Shown: one piece after another, positions 12,201 to 23,181 of the stretch
How positions within the stretch are numbered: the first letter of the stretch is position 1
Layout of the letters: each line of letters begins with the position of its first letter
NCBI GenBank assembly: GCA_002189035.1
Contig: NEEC01000023.1
Span: 620,001 to 684,000 of the forward strand
DNA length: 64,000 bases
Source: Utricularia gibba
Taxonomy: Eukaryota > Streptophyta > Magnoliopsida > Lamiales > Lentibulariaceae
Direction of reading: 5' to 3'
Program-made: the position numbers and the translations under genes
Notes under the pieces: generated by a model
Database searches by the model: none
What the model was told of the DNA's origin: nothing
Seen by the model: only the letters and a program-made list of their open reading frames with translations

Positions 12201-12445
12201 TTGGGGGAATTAGGGGCATATTCTCTTGCATTTTGTTGTTTTTGAGTTGGCTTTTTCGGTGAAGAGATCTTTGCGAACGGGATCCGTAAAGGGTTTGGGA
12301 TTACATCATCAACAAAACCCACCTAATTCTTTCTCCCCTAATCTTTGTATATGTCCTGAATCGGGGGAGATCACGTTTCAAATATTTGTTTTACTTGTCA
12401 AATTTTGATCTTTCGAATTCTGTCTGGGTCACGGTGAATGAGTAG
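9245..12445. other. Long intergenic region, no gene
   Basis: About 3.2 kb without a supported gene. 9245-9780 has balanced composition with two short open frames (about 62-69 codons) that match nothing I know. 9780-11800 alternates AT-rich stretches and homopolymers. 11780-12445 is likely the promoter and leader of the NT-C2 gene, including a microsatellite. No long terminal repeats or inverted repeats were found by eye. Confidence 0.45.
11941..11970. repeat. Compound microsatellite (AC)9(TC)6
   Basis: Nine AC units (11941-11958) run directly into six TC units (11959-11970), about 480 bases before the start codon of the NT-C2 gene. CT-rich tracts are common in plant core promoters and leaders, so this may sit near the transcription start. 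It should be length-variable between individuals. Confidence 0.9.
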
Positions 12446-15234
12446 ATGGTTGTGAAGATAATGAGGTGGAGGCCGTGGCCGCCCCTTGTGTCGGAAAAAT
12501 TTGGGGTAAAACTCACGGTGAAGAGGTTTGAGGGTTTTGATTGGGTACATGAGAGTGCAGAGAAGGAAAATGAGCCTCTCGCCGTGGAGATCAGATGGAA
12601 GGGTCCCAAGGTTTCTTTTAGGAGGACGGTGAAGAGGAATTGCACGAGGGAGGAGGCGCTGAAGAAGGTCGATGGGCAATACGGCGCCGTTTTAGTGGAG
12701 TGGGATGAAGAATTTCAGAGCGTTTGCAACTTTTCTGGGTTCAAAGTCAATGTGCTCCATCCTTGGGAAGTCAACTTCACTGTTTACCATGTGAGTTTTT
12801 TCAGCGAAAACGTTTTCTTTTTCTTTTTCAGGCCTATATATAATCTTCTTCGCATTATGTGAATGAATTTCATTCAAGGCATTTTTGCTGAAATGCTCTA
12901 GTGTTGTTTTGAATGTTCGTATCTGTATGTGGGTCTTATTGATATCTAAATTCATACCAGCAGTGCTTGTTGGTACTCAGACATCGTTTGAACCAGACAT
13001 CCATTATTTTGGGGCATGTAGTTAGTGGCAAGTTTGACCGTCTCCTTATTCCTGAAAGTTAGTGCACAAGGGAGCTAGAAAAATTTGTTTTGAACTTGTG
13101 ATGTGTTTGCACTGCTTATATCATAAACTTTAGTGCTCCGCATTAGGTGAAGGTGCCCCTCTTTATGGGTTTGGTTTCTTTCAAGTTCACATTGAAGAGA
13201 TTGGTCAATGAATTTGGTTTTGAATCAGGGGTCGAATCAAGGACTCAAGAACAGGATCTCTGCTGTCGGTTCTGGTGCCTTGAATCTATCCCAATATGTA
13301 TGGAAGGCTATGGAGCATGATACCGAAGTCCAGATACCTGTAACTGTTGCCAATGCGACTGAGAGTCACAGCATGCTCTATGTATGTATCTCTTTTTGAT
13401 GTCCTTGTTTCTTTTTGGAATGTAAACATGTGGCTCACTGATCACTCGTGTTGCAGATATCCCTTAGATTCACAGAGCTGAAAGCGGCACAAGAACCAAT
13501 AGAGATTACTCAAAGTCCGGCAATGCCTTTCCCACCTGCCTCTACCCCTGGAGAAGCTTGTTTTGTGGAGAAGGATGAGGTCTCCGCACTCAAAGCAAGT
13601 CTTAGGAGGGTAAAGATATTCACTGAGTATGTCTCAGCCCGGAGAGCTAAAAAGACATGTCATGAAGATGATAGTGAGGGCAGGGGATCCAAGAGTGAAG
13701 AAGGTGAATACAGTTACTCATATGATCCCGAGACTGAAGAAGAATTTGATGGAGGGGATTCTGAAGGGAAAAATGCTTCAGCAATTAGAAAATCTTTTAG
13801 CTACGGATCGCTCGCATTTGCAAATTATGCGGGTGCTTCATATTATCTGAATTCCAGGATAAGCGCAGATGATGAGGACTTGGTTTATTACAGCAACCGG
13901 CGCAGGTCAGATGCTGACTGCTCCCAATTTGAAGAAATTGCTGCTACTCTCCCTGAGGAACCCACAATCCACACATGGAAACGTAGTATCTTGCCATGGA
14001 GGAAGCGGAAAATGAGTTTCAGATCTCCTAAAGCTAGAGGTGAGCCTCTGCTTAAAAAGGCTTATGGCGAAGAGGGTGGAGATGACATAGATTATGACCG
14101 CAGGCAACTCAGTTCCGACGAATCCGTATCTTTTGGGGTAAAGTTTCATTTTTTTTTCCCTCTTATCTTCTTCTGTGCTCCCCAAATTGTAAAATGCTAA
14201 ACATCTATGAAATGATTCCTCAGAGGCAGAAGACAGATGAAGAGTTAACCGCACAATGTGCGTCGGTTTCAGATTTCGGTGATGACAGTTTTGCTGTTGG
14301 TACATGGGAGCAGAGAGTGATTACAAGCAGAGACGGGCACATGAAAATTGAGACGGAAGCCTTCTTCGCATCCATAGACCAGCGGAGCGAAAGGGCTGCC
14401 GGAGAAAGCGCCTGCACGGCCCTGGTTGCGGTCATTGCCGACTGGCTGCATAACAATCACTCCCTCATGCCTATCAAGTCACAGTTTGACAGTTTGATAA
14501 GGGATGGATCATTGGAATGGAGGAACCTGTGTGAGAACCAAGCTTACATGGAGCGATTTCCGGACAAGCATTTTGATCTGGAGACAGTCCTGCATGCCAA
14601 AGTCCGTGATCTTTGCGTGGTTCCGGAGAAATCTTTCATCGGTTTTTTCCATCCGGAGAGCATGGAGGAAGGGAACTTCGATTTCTTGCACGGCGCCATG
14701 TCGTTTGACAATATATGGGAGGAGATCACCTCTTCTGAGTGCATCAAGAATGGGGAAGCCCCTGTGTACATCGTCAGCTGGAACGACCATTTCTTCATCC
14801 TCAAGGTTGAGGCTGATGCGTACTACGTCATTGATACCCTGGGAGAGCGGTTGCATGAGGGCTGTGCTCAGGCGTACATACTGAAGTTCGACAGCAACAC
14901 GACGATCTCTAGAATGCCGATTACGAGCCAGTCATCTGAAGAAAAACCAGTTCTTGACCAGGCTGCTGAGCCAGCCAACTCCTCTTCTAAAGACGCTCCT
15001 GCTGCTGCACCCAAAAGACAAGATGAACCAATGGAAGCCAAAGGGAAAGAAGAGGAGGTTGTTTACCAGGGTAAAGAGACGTGCAAGGAGTACATCAAGA
15101 GTTTCTTGGCATCCATTCCCATAAGAGAACTGCAGGCAGACATCAAGAAGGGCTTAGCTATGTCAGCACCGATTCATCACCGCCTGCAGATCGAGTTTCA
15201 CTTCACCAAGCTGCAACAGCCTCCACCAGCCTAA
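12446..15234 (+). CDS. NT-C2 (EEIG1/EHBP1 N-terminal) domain protein
   Basis: Four exons: 12446-12790, 13229-13381, 13457-14137 and 14224-15234; 2190 nt, 729 residues. The N-terminus MVVKIMRWRPWPPLVSEKF with VEIRWKGPK and HPWEVNFTVYH is the NT-type C2 domain, about residues 1-165, as in Arabidopsis At5g04860 and At2g25460. NT-C2 domains bind membranes or cytoskeletal partners. The middle (about 190-390) is acidic and Ser-rich. A conserved C-terminal globular part follows (about 440-630: ESACTALVAVIADWLHNN, FPDKHFDLETVLH, YIVSWNDHFFILKV, YYVIDTLGERL). The last 100 residues include a Pro/Ala/Glu-rich linker and a short conserved end. The precise function is unknown. It ends 420 bases from the end of the convergent rhomboid gene. 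Confidence 0.88.
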
Positions 15235-15653
15235 AAACAAAATAGGAAAGGGTAAATGTACATTTGATCACTGATTCAAGCTAACAGCCTTTTTCCCCCT
15301 CAGTTTGCACACGAGCTAAGGCGAATATACCCAGTGAAAGAGTTTCTTTTTCTGCTCCATGAGCTGTAGTTTTCAAATGACTTTGCAGTATCTTTCTTCT
15401 TTCGAAGTTCTCCATTTTCATGAACTAAGTGCAACCTTATACGTTCTAAGCCTCCTTTTGGGATGGTGAGAGATCAGTTCATGTTTAGTTCACATAAAAG
15501 AATTCGAATTTGTCAGAAACATAAGGGCAGAAGGCACAAGTTTGAAATCACAGAATTAAGAGGATCTGTGTATCTCGACAAATATGCAGCTCTCAGTTGT
15601 AAAATTCTCCTTCCTAACGATATGTGCGCTGTAGTTAGCATCAGTCTGCATAT
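15235..15653. other. Convergent 3' UTR spacer
   Basis: 420 bases between the stop codons of the NT-C2 gene (+) and the rhomboid gene (-). It should hold both 3' UTRs, possibly overlapping. No coding region is supported. Confidence 0.5.
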
Positions 15654-18398
15654 CTATCCCTGTTGACATGCGAAAAACAGAATCAAGATCCACGACCATA
15701 AAAGATCGTTGTAAGAATAGCTGACACAAGCGGAATGTACCTGTTGGCTCATAAGTATTTCCACAGCAGTAGTGAGATCTCCATCTGAAGCTGCTACTGC
15801 TACTTCTATTTGTGTCTGAGGCATATTCACGAGCTAAACTAAGCATGGGGATTATGGATGACCCGCATGTTCAAACTATGGTAGCACTTACCCGATCAAA
15901 ACCCATTGCCACGAGCTTCTGGATTTCCTCCTCGGACACCTAAATAAAGTTTCACCACAAAGAATTCCGAAGTCATGAAATAAGGAACCAGATGAAGGTA
16001 CATTCATACCGTATAAATTCCGAACCTGGTTGTTGTTTGCACCGTTCGGTGTTGAAGTAGGGTTTATTCTACTCAACATGAAGCAGAAGGAAATTTGAAA
16101 CAGGTCATTCAAGGAAAAAGAAAAATGTCGAGGGGCAGCCTTGATTCAGAATTGAGATAGTTATACCTCCAATCCGATACTGGTCGCCCTCCCTCTCTGT
16201 TTTGCTGATCCGGAACCTGAGCCAGATTGCTGTTATCATCCAGAAGTCTAGTTTGTAAATCAGCATCAGGACTGACAGCAGAAGCAGCTTGGTTTGTACT
16301 TGATCCCAGAGTTCTACCCCTCCCAGGAAACCTAGTGTCTTGCTCAGTCTGCATTTAATTAAAAACCATGTTAACACAGCATTTGAAATGTTCTGGATCC
16401 GTTTTTGCCCAGGTTTTGATTTCATTTCGGTAAACAAGAAACTGTTTTGCAAGTCCTGCAAATAGAACCATGACAAAGCAAGCTTAGTTAAGACTTCAGT
16501 ACATATTACCTCAGCTCCTGCATTTTCTCTTTGTGGCATCCAAGAGGAGAGATTCCTCCATGTATTCGCGGAAAACAGCCTGCTGTTTCCAATCCAAAGC
16601 ATATTGATTCAGATTGAAGGCGGAAGAGATAAAAAAAAAAAGCTGTTATCATTTGAAATCTAATGATATTTAACAAATCCATGTAGATAACCTTGCACTG
16701 GCGCTCGGACTTGTGTGCGTGGGAATGTAGCCAGAAAAATTGCTACCAGTGCACATTATAAATTTTGGCCTCCTAACACAACAAGACTGCACGGCACAGC
16801 AGTTACACAAGGGAGATTCACAATATTACATTCTGCTTTGTACTTCATTTGAAGTAGGTCAATGTAAAGTTCACTTACAAGCCAATTTTTGGACTCAATG
16901 GATGAGTAGAAAGAAGAGCCTGGAATCAAGATATTGAACAGCCCAAATGTATCTGTTAAAGAGAGAAATAAAAGAACAGTAAGAAGATCTCAAAGACACT
17001 GGACGTAATGGGAAAAAGATATTCGAAAACATACATGCATATCCTGATAAAATACCACATAGGTGCCCAAGCAAAGATACGTTTGTCATCAGAAGCTGAA
17101 AGACCACAAGCAATATCCACACATACCTGCATTTACACCACAAATTATAAGTAGCAAACATCACAAAAAACTTGAAAGAAAACCCAAAGAAGGTATGCTT
17201 TAAACTTACAAGTTTGCAGGCACGTTAAAGAGTCCAAAAACACTGAAGAATTGAGAAAAATGGACTAATAAGTAGATGACATATAATAATGTATTCTATA
17301 CACAAAATGAGTGAGAGAAACCTCTGATGCTGGATCCCTCTAATGCTTATCTCTATGATGATCATGGAAAATAGGATACCAGAAAAACCTATTGAGCACT
17401 GATCCATTAGAGACTGATCATGGTATATAGGATTATGGGCTATCACCAACGCAAGTAGAAGGTGGAGAATGGCATTGCTTGTTGCCAGAAGAATTATCAC
17501 ATAGAGCAACCTGATAGACCCCATAATTCTTTCTAGAGCAGATCCCATAGGAACCAATGCCAACATATTAAACAGCAGATGAAGTATAGATCCATGAAAT
17601 AAAACAGCAGTGTAAAACCTGTAAACTGCATGAGAAGCAAATAAATATACGGACATAAGATTTTACGTTAAAATTTAAAAAAACAACAATTGCTGAACAA
17701 AAGTTTGTGCTGTACAGTAAACGTATATGGACCTTCTGCACCAAGTCTTACAGATACGAAGATACTATAATATCTATAAGGAGCAGATATAAACATAGAT
17801 TCAAAATTAACGTTCGCCACATCTCAACAAGCTTTTCACATGAAAAGCTGTATACTAGAATTAGAAAGATCTAAAACCACATTTTAAAGATGATAAACAT
17901 ACCTTGAAAACGTGAAACAACAGCAGACGGCCAGAAACATATTTCACCAAAAGAGTCATATCCAACCAACAGGCAGACCAAGTATGTTATGCTACAAACA
18001 ATTAAGATGACAGAGGTCAGGAAAGGAATGCCTTCCCACCATTGGTTCAACCTAGTTGACACCCCGGCCTGTCACGACGAATGAAATAGCTAAGAAAAAG
18101 CCGATGAACATAATACACCGAAATTATATCAAAGCAGAACACCAAAGATCTTAAACACACTAAGCACACAGATACCACAAAAATTGGATAAAAATTAGCT
18201 CATGTTACCCACATAAAGAATAAAAACCGTCAGAAAAAAACCCAAACCCACTCTTTCGTAAACAAGAAGGAAGTCAGCTCTCTGACTCATCAAAGGCTAT
18301 CAAGTCAAGCTCGAGGAAGCCTCAACAGTTCAATAATCCGGGAACCCTAGAAGCATTCCACGAAGAGATCATACCTCGGAGACAATGTTTGATCTCAT
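15654..18398 (-). CDS. RBL15: Rhomboid-like protein 15 (rhomboid + UBA domain)
   Basis: Thirteen exons read leftwards: 18398-18375, 18068-17903, 17625-17322, 17242-17210, 17126-17035, 16952-16879, 16786-16692, 16582-16510, 16348-16167, 16068-16026, 15939-15892, 15815-15741 and 15659-15654. Total 1215 nt, 404 residues, close to Arabidopsis RBL15. Rhomboid membrane segments occupy about residues 20-240. The catalytic serine is in GFSGILFS, and the partner histidine is probably in LLGHLCGILSG. Further family blocks: HGSILHLLFNMLALVPMG and FQLLMTNVSLLGHL. The C-terminal UBA domain (about 358-402: EEEIQKLVAMGFDR, then AAS DGDLTTAVEIL) suggests ubiquitin binding. The last exon codes only for Gly and stop. 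The start of exon 8 has two adjacent AG acceptors. The likely role is an intramembrane serine protease of the endomembrane system; substrate unknown. Confidence 0.93.
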
Positions 18399-18895
18399 AT
18401 TCGCAGTGACTGAGAATCCTAACAGAATTCCAGTTGAGCATTCTAGAAATCAGGAGAGGGAGTATTTATGAGCGCGTAGGATTTTTCTTCGATAAAAAAA
18501 AGGGTTTAATTTCTTTTTTTTTTCTTTGATGCCCGTAATGTAGTGTTTATTCTTTATTATTTAGGTAAAATAATATATTCAATGTTATAGGCAATTATTT
18601 TATAAATCAAATATATTTAATTTCTAAAATTTGAAAAGTCGAATATAAATAATTAATTTAATTTATTATCAAATATAATTAATTTTTACTATTTAAAAAC
18701 TGATACTCAATATGAGATAAAAATTAGTGTTTATTTATATCATCAAAAGAATAATAACTAATTTTATGAATATTTATTTTAATTTAATTTTAAGATAATA
18801 AAGATAAATAATGATATTTTAATAACACGATTATTTCATTTTTTATTGATGGACTGAATTATTGAGTACAGAAGATCAAGAGCCATTCTTCATCT
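18399..18895. other. Intergenic, AT-rich
   Basis: The 80 bases next to 18398 are the leader of the rhomboid gene, with a CATAAATA-like word near 18461-18468 that may act as its TATA element. 18500-18860 is very AT-rich and should hold the 3' UTR of the GH3 gene, which ends at 18896. Nothing else is supported. Confidence 0.4.
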
Positions 18896-21584
18896 TCAGT
18901 AGTTGTTCACCGGTTTGGTTGTAAGCCCAAATCCGAACGGGAAGAGAGGATCGTAATGCTTGTCGCCGACGTTCATGGGAAGCTGATCAACGTTCTTGAA
19001 CCACGTACGGGCAAGTTTTCCGGTGAATCCATAATCGCCGAATAGCACATCGGCGACGCCGTTGCCTTCGGTTCCGGGAAGCCAGGCGGCGACAAGGGCG
19101 TCTATTTTGGAAAGATATGGCTCGATTACCACCGGTCTGCCGGTGACTAGGACGACGACGCATTTCACTGAACCACACACGCTGTTTATGATGCTCGGCC
19201 CTGGTTCTGGGATCGTCAAATTGAGGTTATCGCCGAAAGTTTCTGCGTACGGTGTCTCTCCGACGACCACAATAGCGTATGAAAAGTCGTGTTCTTTCAG
19301 ATATTTCGAATCGGGGTTCTCCCTGAAAAGGACTTCTGTTGTTTTCTTGTCCACGGCGCTCTGTATCCCTTGCAGGATAGTGGTTCCTGATCCAATTTGG
19401 CTTGATTGGATACTGATTTCTTGTTTAGAAAGATGAAGTCTGGGAAACTGGTTTACCTTGCGTGTTGTTGTTGCCTCCCAGGCCTTGCCACGTGATCGTC
19501 CAGCCACCGCACTGATAGCCGATATCGTCAGCGTGGGTTCCAGCGACGAGGATTTTCTGGGATTTCTTCGAAAGTGGCAGTACCGGTTTGCCTTTTTCAT
19601 CGCCGTTCTTGAGAAGAACAAGTGTTTTTCTCACAGCTTCCCTTGCCAGATCCCTGTGTTCCTGTGATTTTTGGAGACATGGGTAAGCAGATCAAAGCTG
19701 TAAGCAACAGCGGCAATGAAAGGTCATATCTCTCTTACTTGACTTCCCAAGTACTTCGTTAAGCTGTAATCGGCAATGGGGTGCTCAAATAGCCCCATTG
19801 TGAACTTGACTCTCAGGATCCTCCTCACTGCATCATCAATTCGACTCATCGGGATGAAGTTCGTCTTCACCAACTCTGTTAGACCTGTGATGAATTCGGG
19901 GTAGTCGAACGGAACCATGATCTACATTGACAAGGTGCTTGTGAGTTCACCAAGCTGCAAGTTGTTTCAAATGAAGTGTGAGCCATTTCGACAAACTAAC
20001 CATGTCGATGCCTGCATTAATCCCTGTTACAATGGAGTAGGTGTAGTTCGCATGAGGTGGGGAAGTGATTCTGTCAATTCCTTGCCAGTCTGAGATCACG
20101 AATCCCTGAAGCATTGAAAGCAGCATCAGGAAATGAGCTTTGCATCAGGAAAGCAGATGAAAGCTGTTGGACTTACCCTGAATCGTAGCGTTCCCTTGAG
20201 ATACCCAGTAATCAGATTTCGATTAGCGTGCATTTTCACCCCATTCCAGCTTGAATACGAGATCATTACAGTGGAAACACCCTTGGTGATCGAATCACCA
20301 TAAGCAGGCATGTGAATGCTCAGAAGCTGGTTCCTTGTTGCCACTGTGTTGTTCTCGTTTATCCCCTCTGTGGTTCCCCCATCTCCCACGTAGTGCTTTG
20401 CACATGCTGCAACGCTCTTCCTGTAAAAGATTCAAAGAAAAAATCACCACATCATAGCCGTACGAGGTGCATGGGGATTGGGATGGGCTCCATTGTCCAT
20501 GCTCTTTTGAACAGAATCTGGCTTTCACACAGCTTTAGTGGCCCCAAAACGACATTTTGTACAGAAGATGGGGACAAGGCTCATTAGACTAGTATTGGCG
20601 CACCCTTATTTGACTTTTGTTCCCATGTGCTGGAAACATTATGATCTGTTTGTCTTTGTTCTAATGAGAAACTTACTGTCCAGCCAAGAAGGGAACACCA
20701 GGCACAGAATTTGCAGGTATAGCTCCTTGCAATCCAGGGATGATTTCAGTCATAGCTTGAACAACCTTAGGATTTTCGCTGTAGCTCTCGTAACAACGAC
20801 CCCATCGTGGATCTCGGCACACCTGCAAGAAGAGAATTCCTGATGCTTTAGCTTCAGATGTGTCACTCTGCAGGAGACTCTGTCCTGGGATGATTTCAGT
20901 CCAATGCTTACCGCTATGCAAGGTGCAAATACATATGGGATGCCTGTGGCTCTGACTTCAAGCGCAGTTGCAGCTCCGATTCGCCTCACCAATTCGGGAT
21001 CCCTTCACAGATGAGGTAAACTCCATGAACTGAAGAACATCAAGAATGAAATATCACTGAACCGCATCAGGGGCTTACCTGGTGGCTCCCAGTCCAACAT
21101 TGTGGGGGAAAACGGTGGCCTTGTAAACAGTGTTGTGCCCATGGACAGCGTCGATTCCGTAGATCATCGGAATTCCGAGGCGGGTTGATAGTGAACCCTT
21201 CTGGAAGGTGTTGACCATGTCGACCCAGGCCTCAGCAGAAGCGTTTGCAGCAGGAGAACTCCCTCCTCCACTGAGCACACTTCCTGAGCAAGAGGAGGCA
21301 ATGGAATCATCAGCTCTTTAGCTGCTATGCTCATGAAACAGCACACCATTACCTATATAATAGTTCTTCATGACTTCAGATGATGCGACTCTGCGCTCAA
21401 TCTGAGTCATTTGGCCTATCTTCTCCTCCAATGTCATCAAGCTCATGAGATGCCGAACCCGTTGTCCTAAAGGCTGCCTGGGATCCTTGTATAACACATA
21501 CTCTGCATTCGCAGAAGCCATCATCCAGCATAAAACCAGGAGCCCAATCAGCAGACCTGAACCTGAACCTGAACCTGTACCCAT
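18896..21584 (-). CDS. GH3 beta-glucosidase / beta-D-glucan exohydrolase-like, secreted
   Basis: Nine exons read leftwards: 21584-21353, 21283-21079, 21002-20912, 20822-20677, 20420-20177, 20105-20001, 19921-19739, 19661-19457 and 19386-18896; 1902 nt, 633 residues. The start [10 protein letters not shown] is followed by a hydrophobic signal ([17 protein letters not shown]) with likely cleavage near residue 28. Family blocks: [50 protein letters not shown]. The nucleophile Asp is in [11 protein letters not shown]; the acid/base Glu is expected in the [15 protein letters not shown] block. The C-terminal domain ends [11 protein letters not shown]. Plant relatives (barley ExoI, Arabidopsis At5g20950 group) hydrolyse beta-1,3/1,4 glucans and xyloglucan oligosaccharides in the cell wall. 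All catalytic features are present, so it looks functional. Confidence 0.95.
21555..21578. repeat. Coding hexanucleotide repeat (ACCTGA)3-4
   Basis: Three full and one almost complete ACCTGA units lie just inside the GH3 start codon. On the minus strand they code for alternating Gly and Ser (GSGSGSG) before the hydrophobic signal. Length changes in whole units would not shift the frame. Confidence 0.85.
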
Positions 21585-23181
21585 CTTCTGTTCAACCCTG
21601 TAAGCACAAGACACCACCAAATAACTCAGACCCTTCAAACAACATGAAGCGCTAAGACAGACAAACACAGATTGAAGCAAATACCCTTGCCAGGAGGGAG
21701 AGACGATATACTATGTTATCTAAAAAGTGAGAGAAAGAAGGAGACTTATTGAGAAGCCGAGAAGCGCAGTGCCCTTTTATAGACGAGTCCAGTGACAAAC
21801 AAGATGATCACAAACTGCCATCGGCCTCATCCCCAGCCAAGAAAAGTAGTAACCTACGGATGGATTTGACTGAGAAATACTGCTTCTCTTCGAAATTTGC
21901 AATACCATGAACTTTTTTTTTGAAAAAAAAATATTCAAATGGTTGTTTGTGGCATGCTTCCAATCTCTTGTTGTTGTTACGTAGAGATGTGTGATTGGTA
22001 ATTTAGATGATGATTATTAATTTAATATTATTAAAAACATTAAAATGTCAATAGTACCATCAATATCAAATTAATGGCTACACCAGAAATCAACACAATT
22101 TTTCAAAATATAAATGTATTTTATTGAGAAAATTATAAGAAAAACATCTTGAGTTTATATTAATATAAAGAGTTTAAATTTGAAGTTTCAAAATTATTAA
22201 AAAAAATAATTCAAGTTGCCAATACCGTATAATGAAGATTTAAACAGTTTTTAAAAATTTCAAAAAAGTTAATCGATTCATAATAATTTTTTTGTTAATA
22301 CTTTTCACATTCATGTATAGGGTTCATAGGACTGGATAATATATCTAAATTTATTTTACGTTCATGTCTCATATGATTCAAAATAATAATAAATATATTA
22401 CATTCATGTTCATATATTGTATAATGCATCGTTCATATTTGTGTTCACGTTAAGTTAAAATTTGTTAGTTTTGATAAAATTAGATGTTAAATTCACAATT
22501 TCATTAACTATAACTTGAAGTGTCCTCTATAAGCTCTTCCCGTATTTCATTATATTCAAAAAAATTTAGTTGGACTATGTTTCTTGAAAAATACTTTTTT
22601 TAATAAAATAAAAGTGTGATTTTTATAATTTTTTGAAATAAAATTCATTCCTGTTTAATAACAAAACATTTGTTAGAAGTAGTAATCCATAGTAATGTGA
22701 TTAGATGAGTTGTAAGAGGAGGAATGGAGTTGATCTTATCCTAAGGGGCCCTTACCATCTTATATTAGCACATGAAATACGAGTTTGGTATCCAACTATC
22801 ACATTTCGAATACGTTTTCATTACGAAGATCTGCTCTTAGATAGGAGTGATTGAAATGTATGTGTGGTCCTCAATAGTTAGGAAGCACCAAGTCAATTGA
22901 TCTGGTCATATGGTATGGGCCAAATTGCAATTACACAATTAATTAAAACTGGTAAATGCTTATCCATAATACAGTAATCTTATTGGACGGGCGTTTTTCT
23001 AAATGCCCAAAAAAAGATATAGAATTACAACTTCTGCCACTCCAAGCAACCAACCATCCAACAGTATCTAATTGATTATTTGTTCAACAAATCAACATCC
23101 AAATCTAGAATATTCTAGGACAAGCATGACCGGAGTTCAAGAACAGCGAATAGGAGGAGGTGTACCTGCGTTGCGTCACTC
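21585..23181. other. GH3 promoter and AT-rich spacer
   Basis: 21585-21800 holds the leader and core promoter of the GH3 gene. 21900-22700 is a long AT-rich stretch with many A and T runs. 22700-23181 contains the expected 3' UTR of the methionine synthase gene near its right end. No coding region or repeat ends are recognised. Confidence 0.45.
21774..21781 (-). promoter_or_regulatory. TATA box of GH3 gene (TATAAAAG)
   Basis: A consensus TATAAAAG on the minus strand lies 190 bases upstream of the GH3 start codon, predicting transcription start near 21745 and a leader of about 160 bases. Confidence 0.6.
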
